64,000 nt of DNA. It comes from Dactylis glomerata. Its lineage: Eukaryota; Streptophyta; Magnoliopsida; Poales; Poaceae. This document shows, in pieces, positions 36,051-47,915 of the stretch. The translations under genes and the position numbers were made by a program. The stretch covers positions 558,001 through 622,000 of the forward strand of contig QXEO01001033.1 of the NCBI GenBank assembly GCA_007115705.1, written 5' to 3'. Under the pieces are notes generated by a model. It was not told where the DNA came from, did not search any database, and saw only the letters and a list, made by a program, of their open reading frames with translations. Each line of letters starts with the position of its first letter. Position 1 is the stretch's first letter.

Positions 36051-37074
36051 TCTACTTTGGCTAAAACATGGTTCAAGAAAAAAAAAGGAAAAAAAGAAAG
36101 CTGGCTGAAACATGATGTACCCGGGAGGAAAATAAAATCCAAGAACGTGCCTACTAGGATACGGTCAAAATATTTGCTCCATAGCGTGAAGAGTCCACAT
36201 CGGACTCTTAATATGTCCATTAAAAAGATATGTATATATAAAAAATTAATTAGGTGAAGAGTTATTTATTTTTATAGGACTCTAGCTACTTCCATTAGAA
36301 CAAAATATCTCGACCTAAATTTTGTGGACATCGGTCAAGGTAGTATTATTTTTTTAAATTTGAAAAATGCTATTTTAAAGTTTAGAAGGAATAAAAATAA
36401 TAATATACAACATTGATACTTACTCATGCAATTTCTGAGCAAAACATTTGACTATATATAGCCTATGCAAAACAGAGAAAAGAGAAGTCAGATTTCTTTG
36501 AACTGGTAATCCCAATTGTTAAAATGCCATTTGACATTTTGTCATTTTTGTGTAGGCCATGTAACATTATATTTGGCCTTACAAAATTTGATGAATAAAT
36601 ATCAAGATTATATTCATATGCTTTAAATTTTATTTGGAACTTTGAGTTAAATAGTGCATATCCAACATCTAAAATATGATGAGATATTTTAAAATATTAG
36701 TAGTTGTACGTAACATGTTTGACACAATATATGTTCTGCCTGTGTCATCGAGATGCCACGTTTTGAAGTGATTGTTGGGTTTGGCTTCATTCCTCTAAAA
36801 CATCAGTTGATATCTCTATTTCTAAAAAAACACAGCTGAAGCAGATAAATGCGTTAGTTAAGAAAAAAATAACAGATGGAGCATCTGTTAAAAAAAACAG
36901 CTGGATGCCACACTAACCTGATACGTAACATGACAAGTTCAAAAGAAAAAAAAGGTCCTAGCTGAAATGTGATAGCTGCAAGGAAATAAAAAATCATACA
37001 TGGAATGTGATGGCCATACGAGTACTTCAGAAAAAAAAGATAAAGTGTTTATCCGTAATTTCTTTATTTTTATT
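36051..37074. other. AT-rich spacer with two related segments
   Basis: Segments at about 36040-36140 and 36890-37000 share an order of short phrases (AAACAGC, an A-rich run, AGCTG or GCTGG, TGAAAC/TGAAAT, GGAAATAAAA or GGAAAATAAAA). They look like two old copies of one repeat. No gene. Confidence 0.35.
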
Positions 37075-37076
37075 TA

Positions 37077-37287
37077 CCCTGCGTTTCGAGTTTAGTCAAA
37101 TTCAAATTTTATAAAGTTTTAAAAAATATGTAGCAATAAATACAAATATATATAACACAAATTTCATATAATATAGAAATATATTTTATAATGATTTTAA
37201 TAATAACAATTTTTATGTTGATCATTTTTTCTATATAGTTGGTCAAACTTTGTAAAAGTTTATTTTGACTAAACTCGAGGCACAAGG
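37077..37287. mobile_element. Stowaway-like MITE, 211 bp
   Basis: Terminal inverted repeats CCCTGCGTTTCGAGTTTAGT (left) and CCTTGTGCCTCGAGTTTAGT (right, other strand) extend to about 40 bp. TA flanks both ends (37075-37076, 37288-37289). The core is AT-rich and non-coding. Confidence 0.75.
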
Positions 37288-37289
37288 TA

Positions 37290-39332
37290 ATTGTCAACAT
37301 ATGGATTATGTTCTTTCTCTGACTGAGTACACATAAATGATAGATTAATTCGAACGCAATCAGACCAACATATCTACAAAACAACCACAAAAGTTCAGAG
37401 TCATAGAATTTTAAAATTAATAAAGTCATGATATTATTCGACATTGTTTCTATGATTGAGTACACATATCTGATAATTTATTCAACAACCATCAGATTAA
37501 CACTGTCATAAAAGGCATGCGGAAGTTCATAGTCGTGGTATTTAAAGATTTGAAGTCATGATATATGTTGAATGATCAACGGGAACGTCCCTCACAAAAA
37601 TAATTACCATTTAAAGACACATATAGGACTGAGCCAGCAAGGTTGAAACTAATCATTCATCCTCAAATTTAAAAGATGTTTATGGCATGTTTTTGCATAA
37701 TATTTATGTTGTATTTATATTTATTTAATTTTCAACATAAATACAAGTAATCCATAGTCTTATTTATCAGTCATTTTTTAGAAAACCCAAAGATGTTACC
37801 CTTGCATTTTCGAGGGCCACCGTGCTAGTTTAATGAATAATAAGATAGGGCAAACTGTCGTGTTAGCTACTCAATCATATTGTACACAATGAAGAAGAGC
37901 GTGTACTTTCTGACCTGGCTCAACAAGATTGATACCATAGTAAATTGTCACAACATCAACGAATCCTCTGTCATTACTTATACGAGCTAGAATCCAATCT
38001 TGGTGATTAATTATTTTTTAATCGATCTCTATGGTTAGAATACTGGGCACCCATACAGCGGCGGAGTGGCAAAGTTGTGGTTATGTTTTTTATGCTGGCA
38101 TGGTAAAATGAAAGAGTGGCAAGAATAATGGTGATTATTCATACCCGTGCATGATAGTTGACTTGCAATACGAAAATAAATCTTTTTAAAACTATACAGA
38201 TCTTTGTCAACAAATATATTATGCTAGTTCTCAAATATATTACTAATAATATGGGTCAGTTTAAAACCATTAAACAAATATTTTTCAAGCATTTGAAATT
38301 GCTATAACATATATTAATTTAGTGCATTCTTCCAATTTGTCTATCATATTTCACATCTTCGTATTATTTGTGTTGGAAAATTAATTTTTTGAAATTGGAA
38401 TAGTTCTCAAAAGCTTTTATACAAAAAATAAGTTAGGAAGTAATTGGTTATGAACATGATTTCCAAATACCTACATATATGGTTAAGAATTTTCATATAA
38501 GCCACTTCTCTATGGGACTGCCACCTAGGCATTGTGGTGTTTAGGGAGTGATTGTCGTTGCGGGATTTATGGCAAGAGCTCTATTTTTTGGAAAGGAGAC
38601 AAGAGCTCCCTGAGTAGCCTAGGTTCTTTTTGCTTCATAGGTTAATGCTAGTGCATCCGACCAGTATCACTTCTTTTTCTTGCCCGACTACATGGTGGTA
38701 AGATAGAGAGGGAAATAAAGGCTTCATTGAGATCGGCTAAGCGATGCGGTAAACGCTATATTTTTAAGAACGCTGCTATGCATCCGACGATTTCTGTACG
38801 AAAGTTGTACGACACTCCAATCGAGCCGTGTGTGTGTGTTTACTCTTCGACCATCTGATGGGGCAAAGGGGGTGTCATACATGGATTGGATACGAATTAT
38901 CATACGCACAGCAGTTTCGTATTTTTAATCTGCAGTATGATACTTTTTATTATGATCAGTCTTAGGGTTATAATGATGTGAGTGTCAACATAGACAGTTA
39001 TTTCACCTAACCTGTCCAGGATAACTGGTCATCAAAATTCCAAAATTATAAAAGAATTTTTCTATATGAATATGTTGAATTGAAATAAACATATTTTAAA
39101 TAATCTTCATGCTTTCCAATTTAGATTCATACTACAAAATATCGTTGTACCATAAACTACATGATTACATGCAATTCTAATTGGCACAAAAACATTATTA
39201 CTTTTGGCATCTACAACATATATATAGATACACAACAATCTATCAATTGAGTGTCAAAATTACAAGTAGGATAATAAATAATACGCGACACCTGATAAAA
39301 CGCAACCAACATTTTGTAGCCTACCGATTTAG
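37290..39332. other. AT-rich spacer downstream of the laccase gene
   Basis: No ORF with a known domain. At about 38771-38920 the ends GCTGCTATGCATCCGA and, on the other strand, ACTGCTGTGCGTATGA could be terminal repeats of a 150-bp MITE. The last 100 to 300 bp before 39333 should hold the laccase 3' UTR; no clear AATAAA signal was picked out on the minus strand. Confidence 0.4.
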
Positions 39333-42300
39333 TTATTCATCTGACAGTCTACTGTTTTGATCATCACAGCTTGGATAATCTGCCGGAGGCGGCGGAAGAA
39401 TTGTTTCCAATGTGTCTCCATTCTCCACCACAAGTGCCAATGCCATGCCGGACGATACGTGCTTTTCCATATGGCAGTGCAAGAACCACACTCCTGTCCA
39501 TCAGGCATGTATTGTAGTTAAAACTCAGGACTTTGGATGGATGCAAAGCCATACAAATAAATATTGATCCATAGAATGATTCGATATATATATACTCCTT
39601 GTCGAAAAAATGTACATACGTACCAGGATTGCATGCCACAAATCGGATAGCCATCCATCCATAGATGGGCACAAGGGCGGTGTTCCTCGCCGGTGGATCC
39701 ACTAGGTTGTATGCCTGCACATCCTTCAACTCATCGTATCTCCCAAGCCCCTGCCCAAGAATGAAAAAGTCGTGGCCGTGAAGGTGCATCGGGTTGGTGT
39801 TGCTAATCAGGTCCGATGAGTACGGGTTCTGGAACACGATCTCCACGGTGGCGTTGTGCCGCACCCTCCTCACCACCGTCGCCTTCGATGTCGGACTATG
39901 GCCGAACTCTACAATCGGTGGCCTGCTTGGTAACTCTTGCAGCACGCTCACGCTGCCGCTCATGTTGTTGTAGTAGTGTCCTTGGAGCAATGAGGTCGTG
40001 GTCGGAAGCTCGAACGAGATGTTGTTCAGCTTGGACACCATGCAGTTCGGCGACCCGGCATATAAGCAGATGTCCCCCACGTCAATGGCGATCAACAGGT
40101 GCTCGTCGACGTTTGCAGGAACCGGCTGAGGCAGCAGGCTGGTCAGGTTCCCACGGAAGTAGAAGGATGTCGTTGCGTCATGCTGATCGGGAAGTTCAGG
40201 GGCCACTATGGGAGTATCATCATCATCGTACCCTTTGCTTGTGTTGTAGTAGGATACAATCCCTCTAGTTATCAACACTGGGATCTGGGGACTAGGCTCC
40301 GGTGACTGCACGGCTTGGGCGACCATGTAGTACCGGCCAGGAGGTGCGTCCGCAATGAGCAAAGCATCGACGGTCTCACCCGACGCTGTCACGATGGTAT
40401 CTGTCGTGTATGGTTTTACATAGTTCGCGTCGACGGCGACCACTATGAACTTATGCCCGGCGATCTTCAAATTGTACTCTTCATGGACTGCCGCATTTAC
40501 TATTCGTAAGAGATATGTCTTTCCACGCTCGACATTAAGAACATAGTTGTCTTCTATGACCCCTGAAAGACGACTAAAAAGTTAGCCTTAGCCTAAAATG
40601 AGGATGATTAGTTCTCAAATTAGTATTATAACCACAAAAAGATGGAACATTGAGGGCGGTTACAAAAACCGGCAAATGTTTATTACTACCTCCATTATAA
40701 GTACATGACTTCTTAGAAAGCATGCTTTATATTATTAGAATTCTTACCAAAAAATATTTTGAACAACTATTTGTTGCTGAATTTCAGTAACGTCATCAAT
40801 TATATTTGTGTCGAAAAATATCCTCATTACTTCAGGTGAACGATTATTAAAAGAACAAAACTAATAATACTATTACAAGGAATTACCGGAGCAGTTATTG
40901 AGGTCTCCAAGCATTCCATTGATTGTAGGTGAACGAGGCCAATCTTCATAGATTCTATTCTCAACTCTCGTTTCCAGCTGAACAAGGTCCACGTCCCACC
41001 ACTCACCTTCACATGAGAAACATAGTTAGGTAAGTAACAATCAATACAACTCTAAGTCGTTACAACCTTGCATACACAAACCTAGAACAATGGGGATCTC
41101 CTTGTCAGGTCTGGGAAACGGGTATGAAATGGGTTGAGATCTTGGACGGATGATCAAGGCGCCATGAATCGTTGCACGGAGGAAGCCAACATGAGCATGC
41201 CACCACAATGTGCCCTCTTGGCCAAGGACGTTGAATCGATACGTGAAATTCTTGTTTGGCTGGATTGGGCATTGGGTTATCATCACTGGTCCATCAGCCC
41301 AACAATTGAGTTGTTGCTTCACTCCATGCCTGCATGTTTACATTAAACAGTGGATATGTGTGTGTTATTTAGATGAAAAAATATGCCCAAATTTAAATTA
41401 AGGCATGTGCTAAGCGTCCCTCGGGGGGACAATTTTCCCCAATCCCCGTCTCAAGAGGGCGACGTCGTGGCTCGGAAAGTGATCAAGTAGCAACCCACCC
41501 TTTCTAGAACCATTGTTGTGTGCAGATGTTGCGCGCGAGAACTACATAGATGCAGGAAAAAACATATAGAAACAAGTGGATGAGAACGATATGAGGAAAT
41601 AAGATTGAACGTGGTGGACCCCCGCCGTTGGTGTCTCTCGCATAAATAAGATGTGTGGCGCACTCGCGTGGAGGAGGATAGGAGACAGGGTTTATCCACC
41701 GCCTTATGTACAGAGTTTTTTCTTTAATTAATAATGTCCCAAATGGCCCCGGATACAAGATGACGAAACAAATAATGTTATAATTAAAATAACATATCAA
41801 TTAAGCAAGAAAAAAAAACAAAGTGCATGTTCGAGGCCCAAATTGTCTTCCCATCTCACCATTTTTATTTTCTTTACTTGCCATCTCATCGGTCCTCATT
41901 CTAATTTTTCCACGCGCATCACCTCAAGCTATTTGCCTTCCTATCTCATATACTGTCATTTTCTTTTCTTCCTCTGCAAACTGACAGGAGACCACCTATT
42001 CGTCGCTTGTCATGCGCTCAGTTTTCATGTTCCTCTTCCGGGCTCCTTCCACTCGTGGCCTCCGTCCTCCTCGCCTCTATCTCGGTTTTGCACTTGGCAA
42101 GCAGGCCACTGGCGTATGAATGATCACACTCTCTTCTACAGTTCTACTTCAGGTCCAGGGTACAGTGTCATGGGACGATATGACTCTACGCTTGAAAAAG
42201 GGGAATCCAACAGAACGCACCCAAGAAAATTGAGGCGCCCTCAGCTAGCATCCTCTATCCACCACGGTGAGAGACGATGCCCACAGCCACCTTCCTCTTC

Positions 42301-42983
42301 CTCCTGCTGCCTCAGCTTGCCATCCTCCATCCCTAGCGGCAGCGCTGGAGCTAAGGCCGCGGGATGCACGGTTGCGACCGGAATCGTGGGAGATGGGCCA
42401 GAGACCACAATGGCGATATACAGCTAACTAAGATGGAGATATGCTGCCATCGGGTATTCTCACTCTCTCTCTCTCTCTCTCTCCCCACCTCTTCCCAGAA
42501 TGCTGTGCACGCCACATACAGTGACACTGTACTAGTAGAACAAATCATACACCAGAGACGTACTAAGTAGGACCGGATAAACTATATGCATCATTTCATC
42601 TCTTACCAGTGAATTGTCAGTCCAGTGGGCGACTTGTTGACGACATGAACAACCAACGAGTCTCCTTCGGTGACCTCAATTGCTGGGCCGGGGAGCTGCC
42701 CGTTGACCACGGTGACCAGCGTGTCGTTGCATAGGTGATTCATCCTGATCTGGCTCACCTGTGTATTCAAGAAGCTCATAGTTAAGAAGATTTCCTTGAG
42801 AAAACTCGTATAAGAACATACACCTCACATAAGGTATGCATGCGTGTGCACAGAGGAAAGCTATGCTAAGATGACAAGGGTGGGAACTTGCTTGCTTACC
42901 AAGAACGTGTGCTCCACGAGCGCTGCGTCACCTAGCGCCGCAGCTAGGAAGAAGATGACGCAGACGGCGGCCATGGCTGCCAT
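39333..42983 (-). CDS. Laccase (multicopper oxidase), six exons
   Basis: Exons on the minus strand: 42983-42900, 42758-42607, 41329-41082, 41006-40887, 40562-39624, 39493-39333 (84, 152, 248, 120, 939, 161 nt). All introns are GT-AG and the frame closes to 567 residues plus TAA, the usual laccase length. Residues 1-20 form a signal peptide. Copper motifs: HWHG 78-81, WADGP 89-93, WWHAH 121-125, NPMHLHG 458-464 and HCHMEKH 520-526. Laccases are secreted oxidases that reduce oxygen to water and oxidise monolignols or flavonoids in the cell wall. In motif 3 the first residue, normally the histidine that binds type-1 copper, is Asn458 (codon AAC at 39795-39793); the other ligands are present. Cys521 and His526 of the type-1 site remain. 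Whether the enzyme works is open. Intron 2 (1277 bp) holds repeat-like DNA. Mutator-like elements begin 300 bp upstream. Confidence 0.93.
42463..42482. repeat. CT microsatellite in laccase intron 2
   Basis: Ten uninterrupted CT units. It lies 125 bp from the acceptor side donor region of exon 2 on the plus-strand map and is likely polymorphic. Confidence 0.85.
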
Positions 42984-43277
42984 GAGGAGCTAGCTAGGTT
43001 GGAAGGAGGAAAATACGTACAGACTTGAAAGCAGGCAGAAAAGGGGCTAGCTTTGGCTTTGGAGGAGGAAGAAGAAGAAGATACAGGACAGGACAGGAAT
43101 AGGATAGTTGAGCTCGGTTGGCAGGGATGGTTCTCTCTCGGCAGAATTTCTCATGTCCTTGCTAATTAAGCTGCAGGCCTGCAGCTCTCGTGGAAACGAT
43201 CGAGGCCGTTGGGTTAATCAATGGGCCGGGTGTGAGCCTGGGCGGGAGGGTAGTGGATGCTTCTAAACCATGCATGC
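42984..43277 (-). promoter_or_regulatory. Proximal upstream region of the laccase gene
   Basis: About 295 bp remain between the ATG and the first Mutator-like element. On the minus strand it contains a CT-rich leader (CTTCTTCTTCTTCCTCCTCC) and three CCTGT repeats near 43090. No convincing TATA box was seen. Confidence 0.4.
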
Positions 43278-43288
43278 GTCCGTGATGG

Positions 43289-43944
43289 CAAACCCTATAC
43301 TCCGCCCGCGGGCGCGCTTTAATAGTCTCCGCCTGCACGTTTTGTACCATGGGCCTGGCCCAGTTTGCGGTTTTCATTTTTTGAACAATATTCCGGGCGG
43401 TTCTTTTGGTTTTTCCGGTTCTGGGTTATTGTGGTTTTTCGTTTCCTGCTGCAGTTTTTCGTTTGTTATTTTTTCTTCACTTTTTTGAACATTTTTTCAA
43501 CTTTGAACAGTTTTGAAGTTTGAACGTTTTTCAGCTTTGAACATTTTTCAACTTTGAACATTTTTCAACTTTGAACATTTTTTAATTGTTTAAATTTGAA
43601 ATTTGTTCAAATTTGAAATTTGTTCAAATTTGAAAATTTGTTCATATTCTCAATTTTGTTCAAATTCGAAAAGTTTTTCATATTCCGAATTTGTTCAAAT
43701 TTGTTTTTTGTTCATTTTTAGAATTTTTCAAATTCAAATTTTTGTTCGTAAATCAAAATTGTTCAAATTTGGAAAATTTGAAAATTTGAAAATTATTCAG
43801 ATTCAAATTTTGTTCAAATTCGAAATCTGAACAAATTTGTACTATGAACAATTTTCGAAATTTATAATTATTCAAATTTCAGAAAAGAAAACATAAAAAA
43901 AAACATAAAAAGGAAAATAAAACAGGCGGAGCATAGGAGCTCCC
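43289..43944. mobile_element. Non-autonomous Mutator-like element M1, 656 bp
   Basis: The 11-bp duplication GTCCGTGATGG flanks it (43278-43288, 43945-43955). The left end has CCCTATACTCCGCC and the right end, on the other strand, CTCCTATGCTCCGCC, a short terminal inverted repeat. The interior (43480-43890) is low-complexity sequence made of TTCAAATTTGAAAT-like units. No transposase. Duplications of 9 to 11 bp are the mark of Mutator-like elements. Confidence 0.75.
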
Positions 43945-44439
43945 GTCCGTGATGGTGTCCTCCTCGCTGGCGCCCGCGCACCAGCTTTGTTTCATTTCGC
44001 TGAAGAATCGTCAGATTGGGCCGTAAGTTATAGCAGGCCCATTAACACTTCTGTCGGCGCGTTTCATGTGATGGTCTGAGTCGATCGAACGCCTCGGAAC
44101 TTGTGCAGCACGTATGCGAGAGCCCTATATTTAAATAGGTCGGCCTCGTACTAATCTAGCGAGGTGGGACTAAAAAATCAGACTAAGCATGTGTGACTCC
44201 GGCTCCAGCAGTCTATGCGTACGCCCGCAGTTACGCATATGTGTATGAGGCGCGCATGTGTGCGGTCATCGGCTGGCCACCACAAAAGCTTTAAATGCCT
44301 AATAGTGTTGCTTTGTTTAGTACATGTTGTGCACGCATGCCAATTTTTTGATAGTGGAACAAATTACACATACGCAGGAGAACAAAAAAGAAGAATCAAG
44401 GAACAAAGATTTGGGACCTAATTTTTAGAAATAAAAAGG

Positions 44440-45330
44440 AACAAATATGTTTCTATAAGGGAATAAAAAGTCATACACTAGAGAACAAAGAAAGAACATC
44501 ATGGAAACAAAAGAAGATTGTGACACTGATTTTTTTTGGAATAATAGGAACAAATCATTCCGCCCATAGGAAACACATTTATACAATAGGGGAACAAATA
44601 CATGTACACTGGGGAACAAAAATTACAAAAATTCAGGAACAAAAGTTATAAAAATTTCAGAACAAAAATTACAAAAATTTGGGAACAAAAATCTAGGAAC
44701 AAAAATTTAAAAAGCTGGGAACAAAAATTGCAAAAATATAGGAACTAAAATTACAAAAAATTTGGGAACAAAAATCTAGGAACAAAAATTTCAAAAATCC
44801 AGGAACAAAAGTTTAAAAAAATCCGGGAACAAAATCTGGGAACAAAAATTTAAAAAATACAGGAACTAAAATTACAAAATTTTGGGAACAAAAATCTAGG
44901 AACAAAAGTTTAAAAAATCTGGGAACAAAATCCAAGAACGAAAATTTCAAAATTTTAGGAACAAAAACTAAAAAATATGGGAACAATAATTAAAAAAATA
45001 TAGGAACTAAAATTAGAAAAATTCAGGAACAAAAACTTCAAAAATCCAGGAACAAAAGTTAAAAAAATCCGAGAACAAAATCTAGGAACAAAAATTTCAA
45101 AAATCTGGGAACTAAAATTACAAAAATCCAGGAAGAAAAGTTTAAAAAATCCGGGAACAAAATCCAGGAACGAAAATTTCAAAATTTTAGGAACAAAAAT
45201 AAAAAAATATGGGAACAACAATTAAAAAAATATAGGAACAAAAATTACAAAAATCTGGAAACAAAAAGAAAAAAAATCCAGAAACTAAAATTACTAAAAT
45301 CCGGGAACAAAAGTTACAAAAATAAAAATG
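44440..45330. repeat. Array of GGAACAAAAATTnCAAAAAT units
   Basis: About 40 imperfect units of 20 to 30 bp follow each other, each starting GGGAACAAAA or GGAACAAAA or AGGAACTAAA and continuing with an A-rich stretch and a short variable block. Translations of this region are meaningless repeats. It forms the interior of element M2. Confidence 0.8.
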
Positions 45331-45589
45331 AGAAGGAAAAAAGGAAAGAAAGCTGAACGGTGCATGGTTTTCCTGGCAAGAACGGATACGTACATAGTTG
45401 TATAGTACTCACATGCTAGACAGATTCCCATTATCTTATTTTATTGGTATATGAGCACTGGACTCCATACACTGCTGCGCATACCTACTTGTTGGACCCA
45501 TGATGTCAGCATTGAAGGAAAAGAAACAACGAACCGAAACAGAACTAGATGGGCTAGGCCCACGACTGACCGCTTTAGCAAAATGGTGC

Positions 45590-45613
45590 CTCGGTAGCGC
45601 GCGCGCTACCGAG
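45590..45613. repeat. Perfect 24-bp palindrome
   Basis: CTCGGTAGCGCG followed directly by its reverse complement. It lies inside the right terminal repeat of element M2. Confidence 0.95.
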
Positions 45614-45686
45614 CAGTTTCCCCGTGATGGGCTCTAGCTAGCTAGCCCCCGTACGTCTCGCCTAGGCAGGGAGCTCCTAGTCTTCG

Positions 45687-47591
45687 GGCTAATCCTATTT
45701 GACACGTTTTGCGTCTGTTACGAGTTAACGCGCACCTCTTTCCTTCTTCCTCTTCTCAGCGTATCATTCTTTATTGGGCCTAGCCCATTTTACTGTTTCT
45801 CGCTTACATCTCCTAGCGACGCCTCGATTAATTAGCCACGACGCTGTCCAAGACAATTAAGACACATTCCGCTCAAAAAAAAAGACACATTCCGCTCGGC
45901 CGCTCACCACAGATCTCGTTTTAATACCTTGTTCAAATTAAACACTCTCGCACGCGCGTACGTGCATAGTGACGCCGACGAGCGCGTACATGCACAGCGA
46001 CGCAGACGAGACGAAATCCATCCAACCAGCGCCGACGAGACTAAATTTTTTGTTTCATTTTTTTGAATTTTTGTTAAATTTGTTCTAGATTTTTCTGTTC
46101 CATCTTTATTTTTCATTTTCGATTAGAAATGTGTTTTCATTAAATTTGTTCTAGATAATTGTTGTCTCATGTTTGTAATTTCGTTAAATTTCAAATCTAC
46201 ATTTTTTGCTCCATTTTGAAATTTTGTTCTGATTTTTAAAATATATATAATTATGAGTTTTTAATTTTATTTAATTTAAAATTCATTCCGGTTTGAAATT
46301 CGTTCCAATAGAAATTCGTTCCGATTTGAAATTTGTTCCAATAGAAATTCATTCCGGTTTGAAATTCGTTCCAATAGAAATTCGTTTAGATTTGAAATTC
46401 GTTCCAATAGAAATTTGGTCTACCTTTTCAAATTTAGATTTTTTGTTCAATTTTTGAAAACTCGTTCAGATTAGAGCATGCGTTCATTTTTAAATTATAA
46501 TTTTTTGTTTCCTTTTTTGAATTTTTTGTTTATTTTTTCTAGATTTTTCCGTTCCATCATTATTTTTTGTTTCGATTAGAAATTGTTTGATTAAATTTGT
46601 TCTAGATAACTTTTGTCTCCTGTTTGTAATTTCGTTAAATTTCATATATACATTTTTTGCACCATTTTGAAAAAAAAATTCTGATTTTTTAAAATACATA
46701 ATTATGTTTTTAATTTTTATTTGATTAAAAATTTGTTCCAATAGAAATTCATTCTGACTTTTTAAATCTAGATTTTTGTTCATTTTTTAAAACTCGTTCC
46801 GATTAGAGAATGCGTTCAATTTATAAATTTGTTCCATAATTTTTGTTTTCTTTTTTGAATTTTTTGTTAAATTGTTCTTGATTTTTTTCTTCTATCTTTA
46901 CTTTTTGTTTCGATTAGAAAATTATTTTGTTAAATTTGATTTTAAATTCATTTTGATTTGAAATTCATTCCACTATAAATTCGTTCCAATAGAAATCGTT
47001 CTGACTTTTTAAATCTAGATTTTTTGTTCAATTTTTGGAAACTCATTTCGATTAGAGAAAGCGTTCAATTTTAATTTCATTCTAGATTTTTTTTTCCTTT
47101 TTGAATTTTTTGTTAATTTCGTTATAAAAATTTTCGTTCCATTTTGAAAATTCATTCCGATTGGAAATGTGTTTTTCCTTCTTTATATGAAATTGTAGGC
47201 TCCAAACATGGTGCGTTGAAGCATTTTCCATTATCACCATGGCAGTATGTCAAGCCTGTCAACAATGGAAGGGGAAAAGACTCGCATTACCTTGAAACGA
47301 TGCGGCAAGACATTTTTTCTTATTGTTAGATGAAAACGATTTTTTCATGTGTACCATTGTAAAAAAACAAACGAAAAGTTCGTAAGCACTTGTTTTTCAG
47401 ACATATCAGTTCCTTTTGACGAACGATACTTGGCTGGAAACGAACAGAACCACTCAGAATCACGAAGCAAGCGAACGAACGAAAAAGAAAAGAAAAATAT
47501 AGAATGGGCCAGGCCAAACCGCGGGATTTGCAAGGGGTCAAGGGGTACGCGTCGGTTCCTAATCGACGCAAAACGCGTCGAATAGGAGTCC
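45687..47591. mobile_element. Non-autonomous Mutator-like element M3, 1905 bp
   Basis: The 11-bp duplication CCTAGTCTTCG flanks it (45676-45686, 47592-47602). Terminal repeats of about 50 bp: left GACACGTTTTGCGTCTGTTA, right (other strand) GACGCGTTTTGCGTCGATTA, with CCTATT just outside both. The interior (46030-47190) is low-complexity AT-rich sequence with units such as GAAATTCGTTCCAATAGAAA. No transposase. Confidence 0.85.
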
Positions 47592-47694
47592 CCTAGTCTT
47601 CGCCGGGTCCTCTGTATACCGCTTAAAGCGGCACGAGGATGCGCTGCACATATCTGGGCCCACCTTCACTAGTGGAAAACGGGCCTTTCGTCAG

Positions 47695-47915
47695 GCCCTT
47701 TTAGTCCCGGCCGTAATCTGGGCCGGGACTAAAGGCCTGGCCACGTCGCCCCAAATTCGCCCACCCGCCCGGGAGCCTATAGTCCCGGTCCGTTACAATC
47801 CTTTAGTCTCGTTTTGAGACACAAACCGGGACTAAAGGTCTATGCAGTGGGCGGCCCGCATGTGCGCCCCCTTTAGTCCCGGTTTGTGTCTCAAACCGGG
47901 ACTAAAGGCTTCTGC
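47695..47915. repeat. Subterminal repeats of the CACTA element
   Basis: TTTAGTCCCGG and its complement CCGGGACTAAA occur at least six times in alternating direction. The pair at about 47870-47909 forms a hairpin with a 16-bp perfect stem (CCTTTAGTCCCGGTTT) and a 7-base loop. Such repeats bind the element's own protein in CACTA elements and often give rise to small RNAs. Confidence 0.8.

Larger units (their letters stand above)
43956..45621. mobile_element. Non-autonomous Mutator-like element M2, 1666 bp
   Basis: The 9-bp duplication CCGTGATGG flanks it (43947-43955, 45622-45630); the left copy is also the right duplication of M1. Terminal repeats: CTCGCTGGCGCCCGCGC near the left end and CTCGGTAGCGCGCGCGC near the right end on the other strand, with weaker pairing beyond (ACC, CATTT, GCT). 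The interior is a long array of GGAACAAAAATT-like units. No transposase. Confidence 0.65.

Noticed and set aside
37109..37465. 118-codon ORF on the minus strand
   Set aside because: It is AT-rich Ile/Tyr/Leu sequence that overlaps the Stowaway-like MITE at 37077-37287.
39816..40268. 150-codon ORF on the plus strand
   Set aside because: It is the antisense shadow of the large laccase exon.
41843..42427. 194-codon ORF on the plus strand
   Set aside because: It lies inside laccase intron 2, antisense to the gene, with no domain and skewed composition.
43603..45221. Phe/Ile/Asn/Lys-rich ORFs in both strands
   Set aside because: They are translations of low-complexity repeats inside Mutator-like elements.
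44440..45330. CRISPR-like array
   Set aside because: Units are variable in length and sequence, with no constant repeat and unique spacer, and the DNA is from a plant nucleus.
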